DNA of 54,202 nt from Pleurotus ostreatus/Saccharomyces cerevisiae fusant (GCA_024196135.1 JAMQCK010000135.1:1-54202), one strand, 5' to 3'; counted from the stretch's first letter, positions 24,002 through 34,257 are shown. Notes: a model not told the origin generated them from the sequence alone. A program made the numbers and translations.

Positions 24002-24829
24002 GAAAGCAGGAGGAGACGCGTGCGGAATGACGAAGAAAAAGAGGAGAAGAGAAAAGGGAAATCGCTGAGGAATTCACGTAGGACGGGGAAGAAGGGCGCG
24101 TTTGAGTTGTACTATAGTCATGCCTATGGACCCCGTCGTCTCAGGCCCCATCAAAGCAGTCACAGCACCAACGTGATGCGCGCTCGTTAGACGACTGAAC
24201 TCGCAAGTAAAGCGGGGACGCCAGGAAGGTCCGCCAAAGCCGCGTCAAGGCTCGAGTGGACAATGAGGCGCCCTAGCTCATTCCTATAGAAAGCAGCTGT
24301 CGCACAAATGACGATGAAGAGACCATTACCAGCGTCCACGGGATAGAGCGCTTGAGCAGCCGCGCTCGACGGTCGTATTTCGGGATCAATCCCCTCTGGG
24401 CAGACGTCCAGTGCCCAGTCATGCGCATCCGGCCATAGAAGGATGTCTTGTCGCGTGTCACGATGAGCAAGGCAGTCGTTCCTCGAGAACGAAAAGGATA
24501 TCCATCAACGAGATTAATCTTCCGCAGATATCAACGAGGACCTACAAGTGCAGCTGAGTCACTTTCTGCGTAATTGGATCGTACACTGGTCACTAGACGA
24601 AATCGGGCGATAGATTTGGGTGTTGCATCGCACAGTAAGCTCACCGTCAAAGTCCACGGAATATTCCAGGCAGGCCGCATGAATGGAGCGGTGCAAGCTT
24701 CGATGAGTCGGGAAATCGGTCGACCGACTGACCGAAGCCATTATGTACGGCCCCTGCAGAAATATAAGTCGCGCAGGTATCAGCTTATGAGAGTCAACCC
24801 CAGGCACACCTAGGTCGCACCCACAAGTC
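24002..24829. other. Spacer between CFEM-like genes 1 and 2
   Basis: No supported ORF. An AATATAAG TATA-like box at 24761-24768 belongs to gene 2 and lies 69 nt before its ATG. Confidence 0.45.
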
Positions 24830-25186
24830 ATGTTTGTCTCGACCATCGTCAGAGTTGCCGTCGTGGCTCTCGCAGCTATCGGAGCTGCGGCTAGCGAGGA
24901 CAGCGTCAATCTGCCGCGTCTGGCGGGTAAGTGAGCGTCGTATATACAGCATCTTCAGAGGGCTGACCGTATCACCATCGCTATAGATTGCGCTCTCTTC
25001 TGCGGGAGCGATGTCTGCACCCCGGGGGCGACGATCCAACCGTCCGACCCGTCGTGCCAATGCCTCTTTGGTCCGACGCGCGTCAACCCCTACGTCGCCT
25101 CGTGCATGGAGCTAGAGTGCCCGAGGAATCAGAGGGACGTCGCCTTCGGGACGTTGTACACGTACTGCAGTCGCCATAGCCCGTAG
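24830..25186 (+). CDS. CFEM-like small secreted cysteine-rich protein 2
   Basis: 98 residues from exons 24830-24926 and 24987-25186 (60-nt phase-1 intron, GTAAGT donor). Signal peptide STIVRVAVVALAAIGAAA, then a short spacer ending LPRLA. The module is C-x3-C-x4-C-x12-C-x-C-x11-C-x4-C-x15-C, with longer loops before C4 and C6 than in most of the array. The C-terminus is CSRHSP. Gene 4 is its close duplicate, with the same tail and 3' flank, so genes 2 and 4 form one subfamily and genes 3, 5 and 6 another. Expected to be soluble and extracellular. Function unknown. Confidence 0.82.
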
Positions 25187-25599
25187 TGGGTACCGATTTA
25201 CCGAGCGCGAAGGCCTTCGGCGTTCGCCGGAGTGGGGACGAGACGGCGGGAAATGGAGAAAGAAATGAGTTGGAGAATAATGCAAAGTTCGTTCGCTTGC
25301 TTGACGTACGATCCGGGGTCTGACTCTCGGAGGAGGCTGTTAGTGTACACATCTGGATCGTTGGAGAGACCATGACAATGTCTGAGCGCGTTGGTAGATA
25401 TACTCACCACCGTAAGCCGACAGCGCGCTCGCGAGATGCCGACTACTGCGATTGCTATACTGAAAGTTGACGCAGTCGGAGCCAGACTATCTTCTAAATT
25501 TTCTAGTGGTCAGCGTAAATCGTCAGGCCTAAAAGGAGGAGCGAAGGGTATATAAGTGAGAGACAGCTGGAAAGGAACCCACTCTTCATCGATATAACG
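25187..25599 (+). promoter_or_regulatory. Promoter region of CFEM-like gene 3
   Basis: TATATAAG at 25549-25556 lies 51 nt before the ATG. The last 200 bp are nearly the same as the region before gene 5 (TATATAAG at 27086, 52 nt before its ATG), so both copies inherited one core promoter. No gene is present. Confidence 0.55.
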
Positions 25600-25914
25600 A
25601 TGCGCTGCGCAATCATTACCATCGCTTTCTATGCCATCGCGTCCATGGCGGCAGGTGATCCCAGTGTACTCACGCGTCAGTATCATTCAATATTATCCAC
25701 TCTTCTGTCGTTCCGTACTTCCTACCGCCACTGACACGCCTTCGCAGCATGTGCTAGGAAGTGCGCTGAGGAAAACTGTCAGTTAGACTACAACTGCGTG
25801 TGTGACTATACGGGGAGATGGGTCACCGTTTGTATCGACGAAGAGTGCCATTTTACCCAGACGGAGCAGGAGGAGGCATTTATGTCCATCGGACAGTATT
25901 GCTGGGGGAGCTAG
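25600..25914 (+). CDS. CFEM-like small secreted cysteine-rich protein 3
   Basis: 80 residues from exons 25600-25675 and 25748-25914 (72-nt phase-1 intron). Signal peptide RCAIITIAFYAIASMAA, then DPSVLT and the Pro split by the intron. Module C-x3-C-x4-C-x5-C-x-C-x9-C-x4-C-x17-C; the region between C7 and C8 is Glu-rich (TQTEQEEAF). Close paralogue of gene 5 in the duplicated unit and of gene 6. Soluble, no anchor. The acidic face could bind metal, but that is speculation. Confidence 0.83.
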
Positions 25915-26139
25915 AAGTCAGGGAAAGGCGGGGAGCGAAGGCCATGCACGCAAGTTCTTGTGAAGCTGCAGTAGATCGACGACTTGGTGTCACAAATGAT
26001 GATCATACGACGCGGAGCATCTTTTTCACTGCGTTATCGCTGTAGCAAACACTCGTCAGCCTATCGAGCTGCAAAGTATGTCAGGACGAACTCGTATGAC
26101 TGTTCAGATGGGCGTGCATCACGCAATGGACAGCCTCTG

Positions 26140-26245
26140 CAAATGGGGCAGGTCGCTTAGCCCCGGGACGACGTTCGAGAATCACGTCGGTCGTATGAGG
26201 TACACAACCACCCGAATTGCGACCGGCTGGTACGCATACATAGCC
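26140..26245 (+). repeat. Promoter-side repeat shared with 28318-28412
   Basis: This upstream segment of gene 4 matches the upstream segment of gene 7 across about 95 bp, for example ACGACGTTCGAGAA, CATGAGGTACAC-like and GCGACCGGCTGG. Genes 4 and 7 belong to different subfamilies, so the promoter was copied or retained independently of the coding part. Confidence 0.75.
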
Positions 26246-26345
26246 TCCCTAACTCTTCATGTGCCCGGACTGCGGGAATATAAGAATGCGGAGTCGTGGC
26301 TGTCAAGCAGAAATCTCGGACCCACCTCCATCGCGCGCACAGGCC

Positions 26346-26731
26346 ACGTTTGCATCTAACATCGTCAAAGCTGCTGTAGTAGCTCATGCGGCCAACGCTG
26401 TCACGGCCAGCCAATTCGACGCTAACCTACATCGTCTGGCGGGCGAGTGAGCGTTCTTTCCCTTGTTAGGATCGAAGGGCTTACCGTTTCGCCACTCCAC
26501 CTCGTCGTGCTGGATCTGCCGTCCCCCGTCCGTCTAGACTGCGCCTACCACTGCGGCATCGACGTCTGTATTCCTGGAACGCCGCTGTATGACCCTACTT
26601 GCGACTGTCTGTTCGCATCCAACCATGTAAACTCCTACGTTGCGTCGTGCATGGAGCAGCGATGCCCGAGGGACCAGAAGGACGTCGCCTTCGGGACGTT
26701 GTACACGTACTGTAGCCGTCATAGCCCGTAG
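26346..26731 (+). pseudogene. CFEM-like gene 4: start codon lost, splice donor changed
   Basis: Duplicate of gene 2. At the aligned start, 69 nt after the TATA box as in gene 2, ATG has become ACG (26346-26348). Exon 1 keeps its exact length (97 nt, 26346-26442) but the donor GTAAGT is now GCGAGT, and the leader has a His in its hydrophobic core (AAVVAHAANA). Exon 2 (26538-26731) is fully intact: eight cysteines, the same CSRHSP end and no stop. Upstream in-frame ATGs at 26259 and 26286 lie before or on top of the TATA box and would not give a secretion signal. Most likely a recently inactivated gene; GC-AG splicing and ACG initiation, though rare, are possible. Confidence 0.7.
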
Positions 26732-27137
26732 GGGTACGCCTTCAAGTAGCGCGGCGGCCTTTGATGTCAGCGGAGCGCAGCTGGGATGGAGGGGAGGTTG
26801 AGATAGAAAGACGATAGGAGAAGGGATATGTAGTTCTTCCGCTTGATGTACGCTTCGGGGTCTAAAGTTCGGAGGAGACAGCGTCAGCGTACAATTTTGG
26901 ATGGCTTCGGAGACCATGACTGAGCGCGTTGGTGGGTATGCTTCACCGTAGGCTGACAGCGGGCTCGCGGAGATGCCAACCACCGCGATTTCTATACTGA
27001 GAGTCGACGCAATTAGGGTCCAACCGTCTTCTAAAATTTCTAGCGGTCAGCGTAAATATCTAAGACTGGAATAGAGAGCGAAGGGTATATAAGTGAGAGA
27101 GACCGCTGGAAAGAGCCCACCTTTCACAACGACAGCA
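26732..27137 (+). promoter_or_regulatory. Promoter region of CFEM-like gene 5
   Basis: TATATAAG at 27086-27093 lies 52 nt before the ATG. The region is collinear with 25187-25599. No gene is present. Confidence 0.55.
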
Positions 27138-27450
27138 ATGCGCTGCGCAATCATCACTATCGCTCTCTTCGCCGTTGCGTCCATGGCGGCACGCGATCCC
27201 AGGGTACTCACGCGTGAGCATCTACTCAACATGGCCATTTATACCGTCGTCCCATACTTCCCACCACCTCTGACGCGCTTTCGCAGCATGTGCTAGGAAG
27301 TGCGCTCGAGAGGCCTGCCGGCTAGATCCGGACTGTGTATGCGGCTACGCAGGGAGATATGTCACCGTTTGCATCGACGAGGAGTGTCACGACACCGAAA
27401 AGGAGGAACAGGAGGCCCACGAGTCCGTCACAGCGTATTGCGAGGGGTGA
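27138..27450 (+). CDS. CFEM-like small secreted cysteine-rich protein 5
   Basis: 79 residues from exons 27138-27213 and 27287-27450 (73-nt phase-1 intron). Leader RCAIITIALFAVASMAA, spacer DPRVLT, then PCARKC. Module C-x3-C-x4-C-x5-C-x-C-x9-C-x4-C-x17-C with an acidic C7-C8 loop (DTEKEEQEAHE). Duplicate of gene 3; the signal peptide and the first cysteines are almost unchanged while the loops differ, which suggests either relaxed or diversifying change in the loops. Confidence 0.83.
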
Positions 27451-27845
27451 TGAGCATTGGGAAGGCTCGCGGGGGAGGATGAGACGCGTTCGTCCTGTCT
27501 TGTAAAACCGTTCATTTGGGTAACATGGATGACTTTGCGCTGGAAAATATGCCGGTATGAAGACGTGTGAGCCAAGTCGCTGATACGCACCGTCTACGTA
27601 AGAGCCTCTGATAGAGTCGGGGTAACTGCTGAAAATCGGTGCCGACTGCACGAAGTGCATAGCTGCGAGATGCCGCCCACTGTAAGTGCCATACGAGAAG
27701 TTGACGCGACTGGAACCGGATTGAAGATTCGGTTATAGGTAAATGCGACCGTCACGGGCACTCCTAACAAAATGGCTGACTGGAGTATATAAGCCTGAAG
27801 AAGGACGCAGAGGAGAGCTCACCTACCATAGCGCTTACTGCAACA

Positions 27846-28157
27846 ATGCGCCACACGATCCTCACTGTCGCCCTCTTTTCCGTCGCAGCCCTCGCTGCAC
27901 ATGGTCCTAATGTACTCACGCGTGAGTTAACCCATCATCTGAGCCAGCGCGCCGTTCTTCGGAATTACCGCCTCTGACATACTATTGCAGCCTGCGCTTT
28001 GGACTGCGCTGAGAGAAATTGTCAGCTGAACCCCGAGTGCATGTGCGAGTATGTGGATGGTCGTTTCACAACTTGCATTGCCGTGGAGTGTCATAGCTCT
28101 GCGAACGAGGAAGAGGACGCGTTCGAATCCGTTGGAAGGTATTGCGGCTGGCGTTGA
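27846..28157 (+). CDS. CFEM-like small secreted cysteine-rich protein 6
   Basis: 80 residues from exons 27846-27921 and 27991-28157 (69-nt phase-1 intron). Leader HTILTVALFSVAALAA, spacer GPNVLT, then PCALDC. Module C-x3-C-x4-C-x5-C-x-C-x9-C-x4-C-x17-C with acidic loop ANEEEDAFES. TATATAAG at 27786-27793 is 60 nt before the ATG. Same subfamily as genes 3 and 5. Its 3' flank (about 28220-28280) resembles the 3' flank of gene 3 (about 26060-26110). Confidence 0.83.
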
Positions 28158-28317
28158 GGGGGCGGAAGAGCGCGGGTTAGAAGGAGAATGCGAGTGTTGC
28201 TCGTGTTGTTACTGTGCCACGTATCTGTTGGTCTACAGAGCTGCAGAGCATGTCAGGGAGAAAACATATGAATCGTGAGATGTACACCCACCATCCACGA
28301 GAAAGCCTCCGAACATG

Positions 28318-28412
28318 AGGCAGGTCGCCTAGCTCCAAGACGACGTTCGAGAACCACGCCGGTCGCATGAGGTACACCATCAGCCGAGCTGCGACCGGCT
28401 GGCGAGCATACA
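28318..28412 (+). repeat. Promoter-side repeat shared with 26140-26245
   Basis: Upstream segment of gene 7 that matches the segment upstream of gene 4. It ends at a CATACATAAC TATA-like stretch near 28407. Confidence 0.75.
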
Positions 28413-28496
28413 TAACTCTCGCGCCTAAGTCACGAGCAAAAGCTAGCTTGCCTTCGACCCTCGCCTCGAGCCTCGACACCTACCATACCATCCTAA

Positions 28497-28903
28497 ATGC
28501 GCTTCGCCGCCATCATTTTTGCTGGACTTCTCGCCAGCTATGCGCAAACGCGGTCGCGTAAGTGATCTTTCCATACTTAGCTGGGAGTCATACTTACCTA
28601 CTGTTTACGCATTCCTTTGCGCCTCCCGCCCGTCTTGCCGGTCTTTCGACGCCTCGTTTCTCCTTAGCCTGCGCCAACAAGTGCGTGAGGCAGGTGTGCG
28701 GCCCTACCGTCGGCGCCATGCGCCCTTGCGTCTGCGACTCTGCCGTCAGTAAGGTCAACACGTGTATCCATACCGAATGCGCGGCGAAGGAGCGGAAGGC
28801 AGCGTACCGGGCGGTGCACAAGGATTACTGCGGGTGGGCGGACTCGGATGTTTCAAATGCGTGCTGGAGTTGGGATAGGACATTTGGGCGTCCGATGCAA
28901 TGA
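28497..28903 (+). CDS. CFEM-like small secreted cysteine-rich protein 7, extended C-terminus
   Basis: 98 residues from exons 28497-28557 and 28668-28903 (110-nt phase-1 intron). Short leader FAAIIFAGLLASYAQ, then the Pro-Cys junction. Module C-x3-C-x4-C-x10-C-x-C-x9-C-x4-C-x16-C; the C7-C8 loop is Lys/Arg-rich (AAKERKAAYRAVHKDY), opposite in charge to genes 3, 5 and 6. After C8 comes a 23-residue tail with a ninth cysteine and two Trp (ACWSWDRTFGRPMQ). An unpaired ninth cysteine could allow dimerisation; that is inference. Confidence 0.8.
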
Positions 28904-29768
28904 ATAGTGGTTGAGGTTGATTTTGTAAACCTGTATGGTTCCATGCTGCTTGACTTACCTTATGCGCGGCGTTGAATCTTTGTATTTCGAGTGGTGCTTT
29001 GCTCAGCTTCGACTTGGAGGGTCCCGGTCGAGCTGCTCTTATAGCGTGGGAAGACGGGACGTAACAACAAAACGCGCCATTGCGCGCAATGTCGACAAGC
29101 TCTTGCGCCTGTGCTAAGCTGGCCGCATACCTGCGCTGGGGCGGGGCTTCCGCGGCTCGCACTCGTAGTGGGCAGTTCCGATGCTCACAAAAAGGCAAAT
29201 GAGTACGTCTCATGAGCCTTGAGGGTAGCGTAGCATCCAGCGCAATGTCGAAATTATTCATAGGTAGATGGAAGTCAAGAGCACGTCGAATTTGCCAGTG
29301 ATTCGACGCCACAAACTCGGGGATGCAACATTCGGCAAGTTCCGATGTGGACCCACAACTCACGCGAACATCAAACCAGGACCAGCTTTGCTCGGCGTTT
29401 GTCCATTGGTCGACGCAGAAGATTCTGAGTACGTAGTCCGATATTTTCCCTCGAAGGACCGTGCTCAAGTCAGAGCGCTCTACCGTCATCGCGGCTCTGA
29501 GCATTAGGTATCTACACGTTTACGCTACACGTACTTAGCCGCCGAGAGTTGCGTTTGAGAACGCATGCGTTACATTCGATTTGCATCTAAGAGGTAGTAC
29601 TGCTCGCTGCCGTCGTAACTGTGCAGAGATAAGGGCAACGTGGATGATGTGCTGAGCCGAACAGACTTTGAAGGGTATAAAGCTCAAGAAAAAAGAGCAC
29701 TTTCACAACGCCTCTTCGACGCCCCATAAAGCCATCAGCCGATTCAACAAACCACTCAACCGACCACC
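28904..29768. other. 865-bp spacer between CFEM-like genes 7 and 8
   Basis: A TATAAAG at 29676-29682 is 93 nt before the next ATG. ORFs antisense to gene 7 extend into this spacer but look like shadows. Confidence 0.45.
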
Positions 29769-30121
29769 ATGCGCTTCAACGCCCTCACCTTCGTCGTCGT
29801 CGCTGCCCTCAGCGGCCTCGTCAGCGCGCAGTTCGAGCTCACCCGTCAGTACAACCCAACCACCGCCGCCACCCGTCACTGTGACTCATCTCTCATATAG
29901 CCTGCGCGCGAGACTGCGCGTTCGACAAGTGCGGTGGTCCCGTTCGCGCCTGCGTGTGCGGCTACCGGCGCAGCGACATCGACTCGTGCGTCGAGTCTAC
30001 CTGCCGGGAGGGCACCGAGCGGAGCCAGGCGCAACGGTCTGTGCGCAACCTGTGTGGCGGGCGGTTCGACGCGAAGGAAGGCAGTGAGCAGGCGCCGATC
30101 GTGGAGCAGCAGGAGGCGTAG
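29769..30121 (+). CDS. CFEM-like small secreted cysteine-rich protein 8
   Basis: 98 residues from exons 29769-29844 and 29901-30121 (56-nt phase-1 intron). Leader FNALTFVVVAALSGLVSA then QFELT and PCARDC. Module C-x3-C-x4-C-x6-C-x-C-x9-C-x4-C-x16-C, followed by a 23-residue acidic, cysteine-free tail (KEGSEQAPIVEQQEA). Shares the CGY/CGH and DSC sequence around C5-C6 with gene 9, forming a third subfamily. Confidence 0.83.
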
Positions 30122-30643
30122 ACAGCTGGACTAGATCTGTAGCGAGCTTGCCGATGTAGAAGGGGGCAACTTGAAGGATTGCGTTCGTTGGAAAGATACA
30201 CAGTCCTCGTCAATGATCTCAGAGGACCTCGTGTGACAACCGTATTCAGTCTCCATGCGTTGGCGTAGTCAAACGTTCTGAAGAAGAGGGAACCTATCTG
30301 AGAGCATTCCGCATCTACCAGATGATTTCCACAGGGTGATCAGCCACAGCACTGGCTGCCTCGAGCGCCAGACTCATTTTTTGGAAAACTTGTCGTACGG
30401 GTGTTCAAGGCCAATCCTTCCGATGGAACCTGTGAAGCGATAAGCGCAGCAAAGAGCAAGCGGCAATGACGAGCGTACGTTAGTGTGCAGTGAACATCAG
30501 AGTAATGAGGACGTACTAGACGTCGCTCGCCCGAGCAACGTCGGTGGCGCATGGCTTGGTACATGGCGCTAGGGTATCGGCCTTGGTGTTGTTCGCCACC
30601 AGCACACATCTTACCCTTCACTATCGACTGCAAGCAGACGCCA
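30122..30643. other. Spacer between CFEM-like genes 8 and 9
   Basis: No supported ORF and no clear TATA box before gene 9. Confidence 0.4.
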
Positions 30644-31039
30644 ATGCGCTGGATTTCCCTCGTCCTCCTCGCGTTCGCCGGTTTCGCGAGTGCGCAGTAC
30701 TATCTGACTCGTGAGTATCCACTGTAGCCGACATGGATGCGCATACTCACCGCGTTCCCTTCACGCTCGCTTCGACCTTGGCCCGCTCACGTCCCTGGCC
30801 TTCTTTCCCATCCTCACCCACGCCTCTCATCTGGCACCACCCATAAATCACTGTCATCACGCCCACGCCTCGCAGCCTGCGCCTACGAATGCGCCATTAC
30901 CAGCTGCAAGGGCGAGAAGGCCGACTGCGTGTGCGGGCATGAGAGCACCAACATCGATTCGTGCATATCCGCGATCTGCCCGGCGGGTCTGCCGCAGGCT
31001 GAGGCGCGGGAGTCGGTGAAGAAGTTCTGCAGGAGGTGA
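30644..31039 (+). CDS. CFEM-like small secreted cysteine-rich protein 9
   Basis: 76 residues from exons 30644-30710 and 30876-31039 (165-nt phase-1 intron). Leader WISLVLLAFAGFASA then QYYLT and PCAYEC. Module C-x3-C-x4-C-x6-C-x-C-x9-C-x4-C-x16-C and a two-residue end (RR). Last plus-strand member of the array. Confidence 0.83.
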
Positions 31040-31790
31040 TTGGACGTGAATCGGCAGCGGAGAGAAGAGACGGGAGGATGAGATGTAGGATTCGTCAGGT
31101 GTGCGATCACGGAGGAGAAGAGCCGCTGACAGTGCGCGAGTAGAAAATCATGCAGAGAATGAGAGAAAACCCCAATCTAAACGTACCTCTTCGTCGTCGG
31201 TGGTCTCGGGTCTCAAGCAGGCGAATCGTAGCGCCTGTCGTTGGTAATCGTCAGAGGACCACGCGCATAACCTTCCTGATAGAAGCAAAACAAGCGGAAG
31301 AGAGAATCAGGGATTCACGTATATCAGTGCTGAGAGAGCGGACGCGCTCTTGTGCGCTCAGACGGTACCGCGAAGGTCTCAGAGCTATGGTCAAGTGATC
31401 CTTCTTGAACGGGGCGATTCTACAGCTGTGGCCGTTCGTGCACTGAAAAAGCGTTTTCTATGTCACTTGGGTATATTTTAAACCTCTAGGAGCCGTCGTG
31501 TTGGGTTATGGGACATAGCAGCGAAGGCACAAGAGTGCGAGAGCCAAAGAGAAGAGGAGCACATACAAGGACAAGCGCCACGCGCGTGCACGTGGGCTGT
31601 GAATGTTCCCACGCTAAAGACCAGTGCTGCCGCGCCCCCGCCGACAGACTCGTCCCGAACCTTCATCATCGACTGCGGCTCGCCGCTCCCGACGTCGTCC
31701 TCAACGACAAGACAAGACAAGACCTTTCAAGCTCAACGGTCTCTTCAACGCTACCGAACAGTATCAACGAACTCGACAGTCGCTACCGAC
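31040..31790. other. Intergenic, end of secreted-protein array and promoter of HAPSTR1-like gene
   Basis: GTATATTTTAAA near 31470 is TATA-like. Short ORFs on both strands lack support. Confidence 0.4.
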
Positions 31791-32967
31791 ATGGAGTCCC
31801 TCAACACCCTCGCCAGCTCCCTGCCCTCCGCTAACCAGGGCGCGGACCAGGCGCTTATGAACGACTTCAAGGGTGAGTATACGTCCTGTTATTAGCTTTC
31901 TCCTTCAGCTTGCGAAAGCACACTCGAGACATCCCTTATCGTTGTTCTATGACTCCTTGCGCGCCACATTCATTGACGAAGGATACTTACCTATCGCATA
32001 CCCGCAATCCCCCTCATTCTCTTTCATCTGCCCGCCCGTGTCGTCTCATACGAACACCGACTCATCATCCTTGCACAGCTGCCGCACTCAGCATCACGAA
32101 CTTCTACCGATCCTCCCGAGCTGCCTCCGCACGCGCATATGACTCAGGCTACGCCGCCGCCTGCCACGACATCCTCCGCATGATCGAGCGCGGCGTCTCC
32201 GCAGACGGCGGCCCCGCCGCAATGGCGAGCAACCGTGCCAGTGCGAGCGAGAACCCCATGAACGTTGGCCGCGTGATGGACTGGATCGAGGCACGCCTCG
32301 AGGCCCTGAAGGCGCGCGAAGAGGAGGAGGCTGAGGACGAAGCACGGAAGGATGCGAAGGATGAGGGCCGGAGGGTACGTTCTGACGTTGTGCTCGTCGT
32401 TTATACCGATCGCGATGCTGATCACCCGCTTTGCCCATCCAGCCGATCGTGCAGGCAAATGCGCCATCGACGCCATCGTCCCCGCAGGCGCCTGCGCGCA
32501 CCCTCGCCGTAAAGCCTGCACCTCCGCAACCTCAGCAGGACCTGCGCTTCAAGCCCGACCCGCAATCCTCGATGTCCGAGAACCGCCAACCGCTTGTTGA
32601 ACATCAACCCCAGCAACCACCAGCGCCGGCCTCCTTCCCCTTCATCTCGTTTCCTGCACCTGAGCCGCTCGCCCCTCAGCCGCTTCCGTCTCCTTCGATC
32701 GGCGCAAAGCGTCGGCATGCTGTCATGATGATGCTCGACAACCAGCCCGGCGAAGACGTCTCTGGACGCGGCGTGTCTCCTACGGCGGCTACCGTGAGCC
32801 GGGGGATGGCCAGCGCAGTACGAGGCGTGAGGCAGAGCGGTGGTGCGGCAGGTCCTGGTCGTCGGAGGCCGCGTCGTGATCGAGATGCGAGGGATCGCGA
32901 TGTCATGATGGAGGTCTCCGATCCGGAAGATGGTGGGCGGGAGCGGAAGCGTGTTGCGAGGAGGTGA
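31791..32967 (+). CDS. HAPSTR1-like (TAPR1/DUF4588-type) nuclear stress-response protein
   Basis: 300 residues from exons 31791-31872, 32079-32374 and 32443-32967. Exon 2 carries the helical core: DFKAAALSITNFYRSSRAAS then AYDSGYAAACHDIL and MDWIEARLEALKARE, which follows the order of the conserved domain of animal HAPSTR1/C16orf72 (residues resembling NAATAVTNLYKES, then a GYQ helix). Exon 3 is Pro/Gln-rich, then has GAKRRHAVMMMLD and a basic tail (GGRERKRVARR) likely acting as a nuclear localisation signal. In animals the family works with the HUWE1 ubiquitin ligase in stress signalling; transfer of that role to this fungus is inference. The assignment rests on remembered motif order. Confidence 0.6.
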
Positions 32968-34257
32968 AGGAGCGTTGATGAGGGCGGTGAAGCCAGCGAT
33001 CGATCTTGTGGAGAGTGATCGAAGTCGGGGTCGGATGGCTGGGATGGTTGGAGATGAAGGACGGCCTCGGATAAGGACGAGTGGAGGACGACGACGCGAG
33101 TCGATTGACGTGGACAGAAGGTGCGTCGTCGTGTTGCCGGATATCGGGACAGCTCTCATTCTGCTTCTAGCTTCCCAGGCTCCCTAACGTCCGCCGTCAA
33201 CGCGCTCATTGATCGACGTCTTTGTACCCATTAGTGCTCAAGCACTTCTCCGTACCCATATATGCCCTGTCCCTGTTTCGGCCGTACCATATACGCCCAT
33301 GCCCCTTCCTCCATCCATCACCAACGTCCAATCCCTACCTTACGCTCTTCCTAGTCCATCGTTCCCTCTTGACTTCGTCGTCTTCCCGTGGCTACGTCCT
33401 CCTCGTTCAGTAGTTACTTCGCCCTCTCCCTCCTTCCTTCCTTCCATCGTCCTACGCACCCGCACACACTTACTTACCCCTTGACACGTCTATACCTACG
33501 CTCCTTCCCGTAGTTACAGTTTGGTTCACGAGGCCGTTAGGCCGTACGGTCTGCTACTTCTTCATCATCCACGTCGTCGGCGCTGGGGGCTATACGCCCT
33601 CTGCGACGATGGTTCAGCTTCCTCTGCGTCGATGGTTCAACGCTCCCGACATCGTTAGGCCTTACGCCCTCTTCACCGTAGGTACCACATCGTCGAACCC
33701 AACATATGTTACACCGTCCATCCACCCCAGTAGTTACACACCCTCCCATTGTCCCGATCGATATGATACTGCATCAGCATATGTATAAGTAGAGACCGAA
33801 TGATCGAATGCGTTGTGATTGGACGTTGGTGGGGAGCTGCTCAATGCATGCGAGGAGGCGAGTTGTGGGCAGCGATTGCGACGTGTAGACTCGGTGAGTC
33901 TACCGGATGCTCTTCATTGGTGCGTGCTCGCCGGTGCTCGCTCTCTTGACGCGCCGTCGAGCCGTCGCGCTCAGGTCAGTCGCAAATCGACTACGTTTCA
34001 AGTGAGTTGTACCTGAACGTTGTCGCTGTCTTCCTAGCTCATCGCTCGCACTATAGGTCTCGCAAGTTGATCGCATTTGCATACCGTTCACCTTGGCTTC
34101 ACCCACTCCCCCACTAACCTCTACACGCTTCAACCTCTTCACCACCCCAGGTTTTCCGAACACCGTCCTATTCAAGGCGTCAGCAGATGAGTCGAACGCT
34201 ACTGAAGAACTCAGCGTACTCCTTACTCTCTTACTCCCCTCCGTCAAAGACCCTCCT
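32968..34257. other. 1.3-kb intergenic, pyrimidine-rich 3' flank
   Basis: 33200-33500 is strongly C/T-rich on the plus strand, followed by short imperfect repeats around TTAGGCCTTACGCCCTCT-like words (33535-33680). No supported gene. Confidence 0.4.

Larger units (their letters stand above)
24761..25914 (+). repeat. Tandem segmental duplication, unit A
   Basis: This segment, from the TATA box of gene 2 to the stop of gene 3, is repeated at 26277-27450. Similarity covers both genes and most of the spacer between them, including a block near 25370-25560 around GAGCGCGTTGGT and TCTAGTGGTCAGCGTAAAT. Boundaries are approximate because I aligned by eye. Confidence 0.8.
26277..27450 (+). repeat. 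Tandem segmental duplication, unit B
   Basis: Second copy of 24761-25914, holding genes 4 and 5. The TATA-to-start distance (69 nt), the 97-nt exon-1 length and the exon layout are preserved between copies, so collinearity is clear despite many substitutions. Confidence 0.8.

Noticed and set aside
26259..26345. Upstream in-frame ATGs (26259, 26286) as the true start of CFEM-like gene 4
   Set aside because: They lie before or at the TATA box and would bury the leader inside a polar N-terminus; gene 2 shows the true start aligns to the ACG at 26346.
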